64,000 nucleotides of DNA, taken from NCBI RefSeq assembly GCF_902826655.1, contig NZ_CADEFR010000017.1, positions 1 to 64,000 on the forward strand, in the 5' to 3' direction. The DNA is from an uncultured Methylibium sp. GTDB taxonomy: Bacteria; Pseudomonadota; Gammaproteobacteria; Burkholderiales; Burkholderiaceae_C. The position numbers and the translations under genes were made by a program. Of this stretch, positions 17,194-26,476 are shown in pieces. Within the stretch, counting starts at the first letter, position 1; each line of letters begins with the position of its first letter. The notes beneath the pieces are model-generated. The model saw nothing but the letters and a program-made list of their open reading frames with translations, ran no database searches and had not been told where the DNA came from.

Positions 17194-19449
17194 TCAACCG
17201 TGAGCTTGATCACGCTTCCGCCTCCACGCCTTGAACTCGTCGTCTATCGTTTCGAGCACTCTTTGCCAGTTCTCGGTCTCGTCTTGGCGGAAGACCCGAG
17301 ATGATGGGTACCACGGCAGAACCTTGGAATGAAGGCCGTAACGCCACTCCGGAATCCGCGGCGCCATGATCCAGACTGGACGGTTCAGGGCGCCCGCGTA
17401 GTGGACCGTCGTGTTGCAGACGGTGATCACAAGATCAAGAGCCGTGATCAGGGCGGCGAAGTCGTCGAGAACCTTGATGGACTCCGCCCAGTAGTGGAGC
17501 GGCATACCGTGGGCAGCGGTGCGCGCCAAATCGTCCTTGACATCGCCGTACTGCAGGCACACCCACTCGGCGCGCTTGCCCTGAACCAGCGGCGCCAGCT
17601 GCAGAACGTCCATTGTTCGCAGTGCACGCCGCGTCGCTTCATTGCCACCGCGCCACGACACACCGATGTACGGGCCCGGCCCGCGCGCGGCCAGCTGCTC
17701 GCGCCAGTAGCGCACGCGGTCGGGATCGGCGCGCAGATAGCCCTGGTGGGCGGGGAAGTCTTCATGCCGGCGCCGGAACAGGCGGGGAAGATCGCCGATC
17801 GCGATGAAGTAGTCGATGCGGCCCAGCCCGACCACCCAATCAAAACTGTTGTCCTGCCGGGTCGCCACGATCTCACAGGTCGGAAAGGACCGAGCGATGG
17901 TCGGCGCCACGCGATCGACCACTTCGACGATCACGCGGGTTGGACTACGCGCCAGCAGATCTGGCAGGCACGAGGCAAACATCACCTGATCGCCAAGGCC
18001 CTGCTCAGCGAGGAGGAGGATGGTCTTGCCCTCGAGCGGCTCGTGCCCCTGCCACATCGGGAACGGAAGCATGCGCAGGTGCTTCACGGAGCTTAGCGTG
18101 CGCATGGCGTAGTCGTCCCACCCTTCGGCGTAGCGCTCGTGCAGCAGGTGGATGGTGGCGCGCGGGAAGCGTCTGATGGGCTCCCTGGGCGCCTCGGCGA
18201 TCGCCCGGTCGAGGATGGGCAGCGCTTCGTCATGTCGGCCGGCGTGCGTCAGAGCGTGCACACGCATGGCCAGCAACTCTTCAGCCATGTGCGGCCATTC
18301 CGCGAGCAACTCGTCGATCAACTCGATGGCTTCCCGGTACCTGTAGCGCGCCACTAGGCTGGTTGCCAGATGTGCGCGGTTGGTCGCGCTGGGTTCGATC
18401 TCGCAGGCCTTCTCGATCAGCACTCCAGCGTCGGCAAAGCGATCCTGCTCCTGCCGGATGTCGGCCATCGCAAGCAGCAGTCGCACATCGTTCGGCCACT
18501 GCTGGAGTGCCGACTCGACCAGAGGTTTACCCTGTCTGTACTCCTTCTCCTTCACAAGAGCCCGACCCAACACCGAAACAACGTTGGTGTCATCGGGATG
18601 CACTGACAAGTAGGCCCGCAAGGCGTCGATCCCCGTCTGCGTGTCACCTTGTTCCCGGTACAGCTCGAACAACTCGATCGCCGTCAAGCCATCGTCTGGG
18701 TGAGCCAAGTAGATCGCCTCACACTCCTCGATCGCACGCATCAGGTCGCCAGTGGCGCGCAGGCGCCTTACCTCCTCGAGGTGGGGACTACTGTCCGAGT
18801 CTGCCGCTTGCTCGTCTTGCGCAACCGGCTTCCCGCCCGCTGCGACATCGGCCTCGAGTGCTTCCAGGTTGCTGCGCGCGGTCGTGAAGCCAGGGTCGAT
18901 TTCGAGCGCCCGCCGGAGCGCCGCGCGCGCGCCACCGACGTCGCGTCGCGCGCGCAGCGCTATGCCCAAGTTGCTCCACGAGGCCTTGTCCAGCGGGTCG
19001 AGCCGGGTCGCTCTAGTCAGGGCGGTCGTCGCGAGTGCGTAACTTCCCCTTCGAACATGGCAGAGACCGAGCTGGGCGCTGAAGCGCGGCTCGGTGCCGT
19101 TATTGGCCGCGAACTGAGCATGCAGAACTGCCAGCTCTTCTTGCCCCTGCTCCACCAGGACAAGCGCGAGCCCGTAGTGGGCGTCGGGTAGGCCAGGCGC
19201 TCGGCTCAGCGCCTCGCGGAACATGCGCTCGGCATCCGCATCTCGATGCTCGTGAAAGGCGACTTCGCCCTTCAGGCACAGGGCCACGAGTGCTCGCTGA
19301 GCAATAGTCTCGTGCAAGGCCTCGGCGGCCAGCGAGGCTTCCGTCAGCTTTCGGCGCGAGATGAGCTCGCGCACCTCCGCCGGTGTCCAACGGCGCTTGG
19401 CAATTGAGCCAGACGTCAGGCTACGCAGCACGCTGCCGATCATCCCCAT
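17194..19449 (-). CDS. TPR protein with C-terminal GT9-like glycosyltransferase domain
   Basis: A 751-residue protein. Residues about 50-470 are a run of TPR-type repeats (for example DAERMFREALSRAPGLPDAHYGLALV, and KASWSNLGIALRARRDVGGARAALRRALEIDP). The C-terminal 270 residues resemble the heptosyltransferase-like domain found at the end of many TPR proteins: KTILLLAEQGLGDQVMFASCLP, YIGVSWRGGNEATRR, VCLQYGD and VWIMAPRIPEWRYG. I set the start at 19449 because a GGAAGGA ribosome-binding site lies just before it; a longer frame reaching 19596 would run into the divergent gene. The role is probably glycan transfer to a surface protein; the acceptor is unknown. Confidence 0.85.
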   Translation of the reverse strand: MGMIGSVLRSLTSGSIAKRRWTPAEVRELISRRKLTEASLAAEALHETIAQRALVALCLKGEVAFHEHRDADAERMFREALSRAPGLPDAHYGLALVLVEQGQEELAVLHAQFAANNGTEPRFSAQLGLCHVRRGSYALATTALTRATRLDPLDKASWSNLGIALRARRDVGGARAALRRALEIDPGFTTARSNLEALEADVAAGGKPVAQDEQAADSDSSPHLEEVRRLRATGDLMRAIEECEAIYLAHPDDGLTAIELFELYREQGDTQTGIDALRAYLSVHPDDTNVVSVLGRALVKEKEYRQGKPLVESALQQWPNDVRLLLAMADIRQEQDRFADAGVLIEKACEIEPSATNRAHLATSLVARYRYREAIELIDELLAEWPHMAEELLAMRVHALTHAGRHDEALPILDRAIAEAPREPIRRFPRATIHLLHERYAEGWDDYAMRTLSSVKHLRMLPFPMWQGHEPLEGKTILLLAEQGLGDQVMFASCLPDLLARSPTRVIVEVVDRVAPTIARSFPTCEIVATRQDNSFDWVVGLGRIDYFIAIGDLPRLFRRRHEDFPAHQGYLRADPDRVRYWREQLAARGPGPYIGVSWRGGNEATRRALRTMDVLQLAPLVQGKRAEWVCLQYGDVKDDLARTAAHGMPLHYWAESIKVLDDFAALITALDLVITVCNTTVHYAGALNRPVWIMAPRIPEWRYGLHSKVLPWYPSSRVFRQDETENWQRVLETIDDEFKAWRRKRDQAHG

Positions 19450-19594
19450 TACGGTCCTTCCGTAGCCCGACTTGACGGGCACTCTGGCGAGGATAGCGGG
19501 AAGACACCCGACCAGTCGTGTCGTGCTGCGCGGTATGGGCCCCTCTGTCGAGTAACGTCTAGCCGCCTGCTTCCGCCTGCCACCGCACCGCCCC

Positions 19595-21316
19595 ATGCCT
19601 CCCGCAGCAACCCAGTTTCCTGCGCGCGACGTCTCCGCCTTCTTGGCTGTTGCACTGCCCCTGCTGCTGGCCCGCAGCGCCGTGCCCGACTCGGTCTTCT
19701 ACAACCAGGTCGCCGCCTGCGCCGGCTGGGCCTTGTGGCTGCTGCTCGGGCGCGGCGCGGGCGCGGGCCGGATCGCGGGGCTCGAGCCGGCCGTCGCCGC
19801 CTTGGCGCTGTGCCTGGCGTTCGCGGGCGTCGGGCTCGATCGCGGCCAGGCCGCACCCGCCCTGCTGCTCGCAGCCGCGCTCGCCGTGCTGGTGGCCAGC
19901 GCCCGGCGCGGCAGCGGCTCGACCGAAGCCATGGCCTGGGCCTGGCTTGTCGGCGGTCTCGCCTGCGTGGTCGTGGCGCTGCTGCAGTACTTCGCGCCGT
20001 CACTCGCCGACGGCTGGTTGGTGGCTGTCAACGGCTCGCCGGGCCGCGCCATCGGCAACCTGCGCCAGCCCAACCACCTGGCCACGGCGCTGCTGTGCGC
20101 GATCGTGATGACCGCCTGGCTGTGGCATGCGGGCCGGCTGCGATCCATCGGGGCCGGCGCGGCCATCGTTGCGATGGTGCTGGCCGTTGCGCTGAGCGCC
20201 TCGCGCACCGGCGCGCTGTCGCTCGGCGTGCTGCTGCTGTGGGCCTTGCTGGACCGCAGCCTGCCGCGCGCGGCGCGCTGGACGCTGGCGCTGACGCCGC
20301 TGGCCTACCTGCTGTTCTGGGGCGCGCTCGCCGAGTACGCGCTGTGGCAGCAGGCGCACTTCTATGCGGCCGAACGATTGCAGAGCAGTGGCGACATCAG
20401 CAGCTCGCGCTTCGCGATCTGGCGCAACGCGCTGTCGCTGGTGGCCCAGAACCCCTGGACCGGCGTGGGCTGGGGCAACTTCAACTTCGCCTGGACCTTC
20501 ACGCCCTTCCCGGACCGGCCGGTGGCGTTCTTCGACCACACCCACAACCTGCCGCTGCAGCTGGCCGTCGAGATCGGCGTGCCGGCCACCGCCGCGGTGC
20601 TGGGCCTGCTGGCCTGGGCCCTGTGGCGCGCACGCGGTGCGCTGCGCGTTGACGCGCAGGCGCCGGGCCACCCGGGGCGCGCGGTCTTCGTGATGCTGGT
20701 CGTGCTGGCCGTCCACAGCCTGCTGGAGTACCCGCTCTGGTATGCCTACTTCCTGCTGCCGGCGGCCTGGGCGCTGGGCGTGCTGGTCGGGTCGGCGGCC
20801 CCGGCGTCCGCAGCGACCGACCCGCGCGCACGCGCCACCGCGCAAGCGCCGGCGCGGTCGGCCGGGGAGGCCTGGGCGTCCGGCCTGGCCGGCGTGCTGA
20901 TGCTGGCCGGCGCCGTCTACGCCACCTGGGACCACCTCCGCATCGAGGCCATCTATGCCCCCGCGCCCGGCGCGCCGCCGCTCGGCCTGCGCATCGCGGA
21001 GGGCCGCAGCAGCCTGCTGTTCGGCCACCACGCCGACTACGCGGCCGTCACCAATCCTCCGCGCGACCCGGCGATCTCGAGCTTCCGTCGTCCGCTGCAC
21101 CAGCTGGTCGACGTGCGCCTGCTGATCGCCTACATCGAGGCGCTGCGGGCCGAGGGTCGCACCGATGCAGCGCTGTACGCCGCGCAACGGCTGCGCGAGT
21201 TCCGCCGCGACGACGCGCAGGCCTACTTTGCCGCGTGCACGCCGCAGAACCCGGCACTGCCCTTCCAGTGCGAGACGAAGCCCGTGGCCTTGAACTGGCG
21301 GGATCTGGAGCCCTGA
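19595..21316 (+). CDS. pglL: PglL/TfpO-type protein O-oligosaccharyltransferase (Wzy_C family)
   Basis: A 573-residue polytopic membrane protein of the O-antigen ligase/PglL superfamily. About 12 hydrophobic segments are visible, with the large periplasmic loop (about residues 250-330) carrying the catalytic-type motif FFDHTHNLPLQLAVEIG. An early NLRQPNHLATAL segment is characteristic of the PglL branch. The C-terminal soluble part (about 450-573) fits the region that accompanies pilin-glycosylating members. It lies beside two pilA genes and a TfpX/TfpZ gene, so transfer of a lipid-linked glycan to pilin in the periplasm is the likely function. An O-antigen ligase or polymerase role cannot be excluded from sequence alone. 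Confidence 0.88.
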   Translation: MPPAATQFPARDVSAFLAVALPLLLARSAVPDSVFYNQVAACAGWALWLLLGRGAGAGRIAGLEPAVAALALCLAFAGVGLDRGQAAPALLLAAALAVLVASARRGSGSTEAMAWAWLVGGLACVVVALLQYFAPSLADGWLVAVNGSPGRAIGNLRQPNHLATALLCAIVMTAWLWHAGRLRSIGAGAAIVAMVLAVALSASRTGALSLGVLLLWALLDRSLPRAARWTLALTPLAYLLFWGALAEYALWQQAHFYAAERLQSSGDISSSRFAIWRNALSLVAQNPWTGVGWGNFNFAWTFTPFPDRPVAFFDHTHNLPLQLAVEIGVPATAAVLGLLAWALWRARGALRVDAQAPGHPGRAVFVMLVVLAVHSLLEYPLWYAYFLLPAAWALGVLVGSAAPASAATDPRARATAQAPARSAGEAWASGLAGVLMLAGAVYATWDHLRIEAIYAPAPGAPPLGLRIAEGRSSLLFGHHADYAAVTNPPRDPAISSFRRPLHQLVDVRLLIAYIEALRAEGRTDAALYAAQRLREFRRDDAQAYFAACTPQNPALPFQCETKPVALNWRDLEP

Positions 21317-21330
21317 GCGCAGCGCGCCGC

Positions 21331-21822
21331 TCAGGCGCCCGCGACGAAGGACCCCGACTTCCCGCCGTGCTTCTCGAGCAGCCGCACGCCGTCGATGACC
21401 ATGCCGCGGTCGACGGCCTTGCACATGTCGTAGATGGTCAGCAGGCCGACCTGAACGGCGGTCAGGGCTTCCATCTCGACGCCGGTCGGGCCCAGCGTCT
21501 CGGCCGTCACGCGGCAGGCGATGCGCGCGCCGGCGGCGTCGAGTTCGAACTCGGCCGCCACGCGCGTCAGCGGCAGCGGGTGGCACAGCGGGATCAGCTC
21601 GGCGGTGCGCTTGGCACCCTGGATCGCGGCGATGCGCGCGATGCCGATCACGTCGCCCTTCTTCGCGCTGCCCTCGGCGATGAGCTTCAGCGTCGCCGGC
21701 AGCATGCGGATCCAGCCTTCGGCGACGGCGATGCGGTGGGTCGGGGCCTTGGACGAGACATCGACCATGTGGGCCTGGCCCTGCGCGTCGAAGTGGGTCA
21801 GCCCGCGGGGGTCGGTACTCAT
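21331..21822 (-). CDS. moaC: Cyclic pyranopterin monophosphate synthase
   Basis: MoaC works with MoaA to turn GTP into cyclic pyranopterin monophosphate, the first step of molybdenum cofactor synthesis (EC 4.6.1.17). The 163-residue product has [67 protein letters not shown], and the C-terminal EKHGGKSG. The start at 21822 was chosen at [12 protein letters not shown]; the frame continues eight codons upstream without conservation. It is convergent with pglL and functionally linked to the modABC genes at 60-62 kb. Confidence 0.97.
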   Translation of the reverse strand: MSTDPRGLTHFDAQGQAHMVDVSSKAPTHRIAVAEGWIRMLPATLKLIAEGSAKKGDVIGIARIAAIQGAKRTAELIPLCHPLPLTRVAAEFELDAAGARIACRVTAETLGPTGVEMEALTAVQVGLLTIYDMCKAVDRGMVIDGVRLLEKHGGKSGSFVAGA

Positions 21823-21929
21823 GGCAGCAGCAACATCGGGAAACAAGGCTGCGGCATCATAGTCGCAGGCCCTCCGGAACCGCAGCGCTGCGTCAGTGTC
21901 CGACCCGGGCCGTGCCGCACACTCCCGCG

Positions 21930-22730
21930 ATGGAACAGACCCTCCCCCCCGCTGCGTCGCCCCCGCCGGCGCGCGGCTTCGGCCTGCGCTCGCGGCTGCG
22001 CGCCGCCGGCATCCACCTGGGGCTCAGCGCCCTGGTGGCCGCCATGGCGGCGGCGCTGGTGTTCGGGCTCTGGTACCCGACCCCGTTCCGCGAGATCTCG
22101 GGTGGCCGCGAACTCTTCCTCCTCGTCGTCGCGGTCGACGTGGTGCTGGGGCCGCTGATCACCTTTGCCGTGTTCGACCGTCGCAAGCCCTGGGGCGAAC
22201 TGCGTCGCGACCTCGCGGTCGTGGCACTGCTGCAGCTGGCCGGCCTGGGCTACGGGCTGCACACCGTCTTCGAGGCGCGGCCGGTGGTGCTGGCCCTCGA
22301 GAAGGATCGCCTGCGCGTCGTGCGCGCGATCGACATCGAGCCCGCCGAGTTCGCCAAGGCGCCGCCCGAGTGGCAGCGCCTGCCCTGGTGGGGTGTGCAG
22401 ACGCTCGCGGCGCGCATGCCGACCGAGGCCGAGAAGCTCGAAGCCATCGACCTGGGCCTGCAGGGCCAGGACATCGGCATGCGGCCGCAGTTCTGGCTGC
22501 CGGCCGCCGCCACGGCGCAGGCCTTGATCGACGGCAGCAAGCCGGTGGCCGAGCTCAACCAGCACTACCCGGCGCGTGCGCCCGAGCTGCAGGCCGTGCT
22601 GGCCGCCACGGGGGTCGCCATCGATCGGCTCAAGTACCTGCCGCTGCTGGCGCGCCGCACCGACTGGATCGCGCTGGTCGACGGCAGCAACGGCCGCATC
22701 GTCGGCTACGCCCCCTTCGATGGCTTCTAG
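21930..22730 (+). CDS. tfpZ: TfpX/TfpZ-family type IV pilin accessory protein
   Basis: A 266-residue protein resembling the TfpX/TfpZ accessory proteins that assist assembly or surface display of particular pilins and are encoded next to pilA. It has a Pro/Ala-rich cytoplasmic start and three hydrophobic segments (about residues 28-50, 60-80 and 97-115; [29 protein letters not shown] is typical). A periplasmic C-terminal domain contains [17 protein letters not shown] and ends [15 protein letters not shown] six codons upstream (21912) is an alternative start. Its stop overlaps the start of the M48 protease gene. The pilA-pglL-tfpZ neighbourhood supports the call. Confidence 0.85.
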   Translation: MEQTLPPAASPPPARGFGLRSRLRAAGIHLGLSALVAAMAAALVFGLWYPTPFREISGGRELFLLVVAVDVVLGPLITFAVFDRRKPWGELRRDLAVVALLQLAGLGYGLHTVFEARPVVLALEKDRLRVVRAIDIEPAEFAKAPPEWQRLPWWGVQTLAARMPTEAEKLEAIDLGLQGQDIGMRPQFWLPAAATAQALIDGSKPVAELNQHYPARAPELQAVLAATGVAIDRLKYLPLLARRTDWIALVDGSNGRIVGYAPFDGF

Positions 22731-24333
22731 CGCCCGCACCCCCAGGCCGAAGCGCCGTGCGCTGCCGCTGGCCCTGAGCCTGGCGCTGGCGGCGCAGTCG
22801 CTGGCGCCGGGGGCGCTGGCGCAGCAGCCCGCGCCCCTGCCGCGCCCCGCCGACAACCGCAACGCCCTGCCGGCGCTGGGCGATACCGCGTCCGAGGACG
22901 TGTCGGTCGGCACCGAGCGTCGCGTGGGCGACCGCATCATGCGCGACATCCGGCGCGACCCGGACTACCTCGACGATCCGCTGCTGCTCGAGTACCTGCA
23001 GCGCATGTGGAGCGGTCTGGTCGACGCCGCCCGCGCCCGCGGCGAGATCCCGGCCGAGCTGGACGAGCGCTTCGCCTGGGAGCTGTTCCTGGTGCGCGAC
23101 CGCAGCGTCAACGCCTTCGCGCTGCCCGGTGGCTACATCGGCGTGCACCTGGGCCTGGCCTCCGTGACCGCCACGCCGGACGAACTGGCCTCGGTGCTGG
23201 CGCACGAGCTGGCGCACGTGACGCAGCGCCACATCGCGCGCAGCGTCGGCGCCAGCAAGACGACCTCGCTCGTCAGCCTGGCCGGGCTGATCCTCGGCGT
23301 GCTGGCGGCCAGCCGCAGCCCCGACGCCGCCAGCGCGCTGATCACCGGCGGGCAGGCGGTCGCCGTGCAGGGCCAGCTCAACTACTCGCGCGACGCCGAG
23401 CGCGAGGCCGACCGCGTCGGCTTCAACGTGCTGACCGGCGCCGGCTACGCGCCCAGCGGCATGGCCGCGATGTTCGAGAAGCTGCTGCAGGCCTCGCGCC
23501 TCAACGACAGCCAGAACTTCCCCTACCTGCGCAGCCACCCGCTGACGACCGAGCGCATCGGCGACGCGCGCTCGCGCCTGGGCGTCAACGTGGCGGTTCC
23601 CGCCCAGCGGCCGGTGCTGCACGCGCTGATGCAGATGCGCGCCCGCACGCTGATGGACCCGCGCGATGGCTCACTGCAGCGCATGCAGGATCTCGACTCG
23701 GAGCGCGCCCTCGGTGCCGTGGCCACGCCGACCGACCGGCTGGCGGCGCTCTACGGCAGCGCGCTGGCGTCGATCGTGCGTCGCGACTTCGCGCGGGCCG
23801 ATGCGGCGCTGGCCGTCGCGCGCCCGCTGGCCGACGCCGACCCGGCGGCGCGCGATGCGCTGGCCATGCTGACGCTGCAGGGCCTGATCGCCCGCGGCGA
23901 CGCGGCGCGCGCCGGCGTGCTGATCGACGGCCTGCTGGCCTCGCCGGATGTCGCTGCCTCGCGCCCGCTGCTGCTGGCCCAGGCGCAGCGCGCGCTGCTG
24001 CCCGGCGGCAATGCCGAGGCGCAACGCGCTGCGGCGGATCGGCTGCAGACCTGGGTGGCGGTGCACAACGGCGACGCCGCTGCCTGGTCGAGCCTCGCGC
24101 AGACCTGGGAGCGGCTGGGCCAGCGGCTGCGCGCCGCGCGCGCCGCCGCCGAGGCGCGCGCCGCGGTCGGCGACGTCCAGGGGGCGGTGGAGCGCCTGCG
24201 CATCGCGCAACGCCTGGCGCGCACCGCGACCGGCGCCGACTTCATCGAGGCCTCGGTGCTCGATGCCCGGCTGAAGGACCTGGAGGCGCAGCGCCGCCAG
24301 ATCATGATCGACGAGCGCGGCGGCGGCTTCTAG
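22720..24333 (+). CDS. M48-family metalloprotease with TPR-like C-terminus (BepA-like)
   Basis: A 537-residue exported zinc protease. The signal peptide covers about residues 1-35 (ALPLALSLALAAQSLAPGALAQ). The M48 catalytic domain carries HELAH at His162-His166 in SVLAHELAHVTQRHI and the third ligand in SRDAEREADRVGF. The last 200 residues are Ala/Arg-rich helices of TPR type. This layout matches BepA/YfgC, periplasmic proteases and chaperones of outer-membrane protein assembly. The ATG at 22720 overlaps the end of tfpZ. Confidence 0.92.
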   Translation: MASSARTPRPKRRALPLALSLALAAQSLAPGALAQQPAPLPRPADNRNALPALGDTASEDVSVGTERRVGDRIMRDIRRDPDYLDDPLLLEYLQRMWSGLVDAARARGEIPAELDERFAWELFLVRDRSVNAFALPGGYIGVHLGLASVTATPDELASVLAHELAHVTQRHIARSVGASKTTSLVSLAGLILGVLAASRSPDAASALITGGQAVAVQGQLNYSRDAEREADRVGFNVLTGAGYAPSGMAAMFEKLLQASRLNDSQNFPYLRSHPLTTERIGDARSRLGVNVAVPAQRPVLHALMQMRARTLMDPRDGSLQRMQDLDSERALGAVATPTDRLAALYGSALASIVRRDFARADAALAVARPLADADPAARDALAMLTLQGLIARGDAARAGVLIDGLLASPDVAASRPLLLAQAQRALLPGGNAEAQRAAADRLQTWVAVHNGDAAAWSSLAQTWERLGQRLRAARAAAEARAAVGDVQGAVERLRIAQRLARTATGADFIEASVLDARLKDLEAQRRQIMIDERGGGF

Positions 24334-24346
24334 GCCGCGCCGGCGT

Positions 24347-24706
24347 TCAGCGCCTGCGGGCGAACAGCGCTTCGAGCGCCGCGTCGATGACCAGCCCGCA
24401 CAGGCTGTAGATCAGCGAGCCGATCAGCGCTGCGACGAAGCCGCGCACGCTGAAGCCGTCCAGCACGTTGGCGGCAAAGTAGAACATCAGCGCGTTGATG
24501 ACGAAGAGGAAGAGCCCCAGCGTCAGCAGCGTCACCGGCAGCGTCAGGATGACCAGCAACGGGCGCAGCACCGCGTTGAACAGGCCCAGCACCAGGGCCG
24601 CGATCATCGCGCTGGTGAAACTGGCCACCACCACGCCCGGGTAGAGGTGCGCCACCAGCAGCAGCGCGGCGGCCAGCAGCACCCAACGGATCAGCATCTT
24701 CAGCAT
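24347..24706 (-). CDS. Phage-holin-family (YvlD-like) small membrane protein
   Basis: A 119-residue protein with four hydrophobic segments and the family signature FNAVLRPLLVILTLPVTLLTLGLFLFVINALMFY, where a LRP turn separates two helices. These proteins are annotated as phage_holin_4_2 by domain match, but here the gene is a chromosomal single gene with no phage genes near it. The function is unknown; envelope stress roles have been proposed for relatives. It is convergent with the protease gene. Confidence 0.85.
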   Translation of the reverse strand: MLKMLIRWVLLAAALLLVAHLYPGVVVASFTSAMIAALVLGLFNAVLRPLLVILTLPVTLLTLGLFLFVINALMFYFAANVLDGFSVRGFVAALIGSLIYSLCGLVIDAALEALFARRR

Positions 24707-24774
24707 GCCGTGCAGGATACACGGCATGCCCCCGGATCACGCTCGGGCATCGCCCCGCCGCCACAATCGCGCTT

Positions 24775-24892
24775 GTCGAAAGGGGAGTAGCAGGTCACGC
24801 CCGTGACCGCGGCCCCCCGTCAGTACGGCGACCGCCGCCCGGTGGTCGCCCGGGACCGCAGAGGAATCCTTCCCTCCGCAAGACCTTTCGGC
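24775..24892 (+). promoter_or_regulatory. yybP-ykoY family (manganese) riboswitch
   Basis: The leader of the terC gene contains both conserved parts of the yybP-ykoY aptamer. The 5' part AAAGGGGAGTAGC lies around 24779-24791 and the 3' part GCAAGACCTTTCGGC around 24878-24892. The two ends pair as a 9-bp P1 helix (24775-24783 with 24884-24892, one G-U). Internal GC-rich hairpins lie between them. Mn2+ binding to this class and its use upstream of TerC/Alx or MntP genes are established. The expression platform probably lies in the 36 bases before the start codon. Confidence 0.85.
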
Positions 24893-24928
24893 GCTTGGCC
24901 CTCGTTCCCTTCCTCTTCAGGAGAGTTC

Positions 24929-25906
24929 ATGAGCACCATGGCGCCGCAATGGCTCTGGTTCGTCTTTGTCGCGACTGTTCTCGTCGCGCTGTTCGTCGAT
25001 TTCGTCCTGCTCAGTCGCCGCGGCGCCGCCGAGGTGACCGTGCCGCAGGCCGCGCGCTGGTCGGTCGTCTGGGTGCTGATCAGCCTGGCCTTCAACGCGC
25101 TGTTCTGGTGGGCCATGCAGGCCGAGCACGGCAACGCCGTCGCCAACGTCAAGGCGATGGAGTTCCTGACCGGCTACCTGATCGAGAAGTCGCTGGCAGT
25201 CGACAACATCTTCGTCTTCCTGATGATCTTCAGCTACTTCGCGGTGCCGCCGGCCTACCAGAAGCGCGTGCTGATGATCGGCATCGTCGGCGCGATCGTG
25301 CTGCGCACGGCGATGATCCTGGTCGGCGCCTGGCTGATCGCGCAGTTCCACTGGCTGCTCTACCTGTTCGGTGCCTTCCTGCTGGTCACCGGCATCAAGA
25401 TGTGGTGGGCCGCCGGGCAGGAGCCCGACCTCGAGAGCAACCCGGCCCTCAAGCTGCTGCGCCGTCTGTTGCCCGTCAGCAAGGACTTCGACGGCGAGAA
25501 GTTCTTCACCGTCGAGAACGGCAAGCGCATCGCCACGCCGCTGCTGATGGTGGCCGCGCTGGTCGGCATCACCGACGTGATCTTCGCCGTCGACTCGATC
25601 CCGGCGATCTTCGCGATCACCGAGGACCCGTTCATCGTGCTCACGTCCAACATCTTCGCGATCCTGGGCCTGCGTGCGATGTACTTCCTGCTGGCCGCGA
25701 TGGCCGCGAAGTTCCACCTGCTGAGCTACGGGCTGGCGGTGGTGCTGGTCTTCATCGGCGGCAAGATGCTGCTGATCGACGTCATCAAGATCCCGGTGCT
25801 GCTGTCGCTCGGCATCGTCGTCGCGATCCTGGCCGTGACCATGGTGTGGAGCCTGCGCACCGCGCGGCCCGAGGATCGCGGGCCCGCGCGGCGGCTGACG
25901 GGCTGA
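24929..25906 (+). CDS. TerC/Alx-family metal homeostasis membrane protein
   Basis: A 325-residue polytopic membrane protein of the longer Alx/TerC type, probably a manganese exporter. About nine hydrophobic segments are present. The two acidic intramembrane signatures are [19 protein letters not shown] (about residues 87-105) and [18 protein letters not shown] (about 215-232). The cytoplasmic loop between the halves ([25 protein letters not shown]) is the usual site. A good ribosome-binding site (AGGAGA) precedes the ATG. Control is likely by the upstream yybP-ykoY riboswitch. Confidence 0.93.
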   Translation: MSTMAPQWLWFVFVATVLVALFVDFVLLSRRGAAEVTVPQAARWSVVWVLISLAFNALFWWAMQAEHGNAVANVKAMEFLTGYLIEKSLAVDNIFVFLMIFSYFAVPPAYQKRVLMIGIVGAIVLRTAMILVGAWLIAQFHWLLYLFGAFLLVTGIKMWWAAGQEPDLESNPALKLLRRLLPVSKDFDGEKFFTVENGKRIATPLLMVAALVGITDVIFAVDSIPAIFAITEDPFIVLTSNIFAILGLRAMYFLLAAMAAKFHLLSYGLAVVLVFIGGKMLLIDVIKIPVLLSLGIVVAILAVTMVWSLRTARPEDRGPARRLTG

Positions 25907-25917
25907 GCGCCCGCCCG

Positions 25918-26025
25918 CCGCGACCGGGCGTCAGATGACGCTCAACACCTCTTCGTCGGCGGCCGGGCCCGCGGGTGCCTTGCTTCGCGACGGCCGCCGC
26001 GACCAAGCGTCAGATGACGCTCAGC
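25918..26025. repeat. Short direct repeat of the ohr 3' end
   Basis: A segment of about 28 bases containing GCGTCAGATGACGCTCA occurs at about 25918-25946 and again at about 25997-26025, 79 bases apart. The right copy contains the real ohr stop codon. The left copy, read on the minus strand, would also end in Leu-Ser-Val-Ile-stop. The offset is not a multiple of three, so it is not a coding extension. Confidence 0.7.
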
Positions 26026-26438
26026 CGCACCTCGATGTTGCCCCGGGTCGCGTTCGAGTACGGGCAGACCTGGTGGGCGGCGTCGACGATCTGCTGCACC
26101 TGGGCCTTGTCCATGCCGGGCACGTTGACCGCCAGGTCGACCTCGATGCCGAAGCCCTGCGGGATCTGGCCGATGCCGACCTTGCCGGTGATGTTGGTGT
26201 CGGCCGGCAGGGCGATCTTCTTCTGGCCGGCGACGAACTTCATCGCGCCCAGGAAGCAGGCCGAGTAGCCGGCGGCGAACATCTGCTCGGGGTTGGTGCC
26301 GACGGCGCCGTTGCCGCCCAGTTCCTTGGGCGTCGTCAGCTTGACGTCGAGCACGCCGTCCGAGGACTTGGCGCTGCCTTCGCGGCCGCCGGTCGCGGTG
26401 GCCTGGGCGCGGTAGAGGACCTTCTCGATCTTGTTCAT
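26010..26438 (-). CDS. ohr: Organic hydroperoxide resistance protein (OsmC/Ohr family)
   Basis: Ohr is a thiol peroxidase that reduces organic and fatty-acid hydroperoxides using a lipoyl-dependent reductant. The 142-residue product has the two catalytic cysteines in their family contexts: Cys61 in [12 protein letters not shown] and Cys125 in [13 protein letters not shown]. The Ohr-type N-terminus [15 protein letters not shown] is also present. The gene lies 38 bases downstream of ohrR on the same strand and is probably co-transcribed and derepressed by peroxide. Confidence 0.96.
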   Translation of the reverse strand: MNKIEKVLYRAQATATGGREGSAKSSDGVLDVKLTTPKELGGNGAVGTNPEQMFAAGYSACFLGAMKFVAGQKKIALPADTNITGKVGIGQIPQGFGIEVDLAVNVPGMDKAQVQQIVDAAHQVCPYSNATRGNIEVRLSVI

Positions 26439-26476
26439 CGTGTTTCCTTTCGGGGGGTGGGAAGGGTCGCGGCCGT

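Noticed and set aside
24347-24706. Phage holin-like gene as sign of a prophage
   Set aside because: No integrase, capsid, tail or lysis genes nearby; this family is commonly chromosomal.
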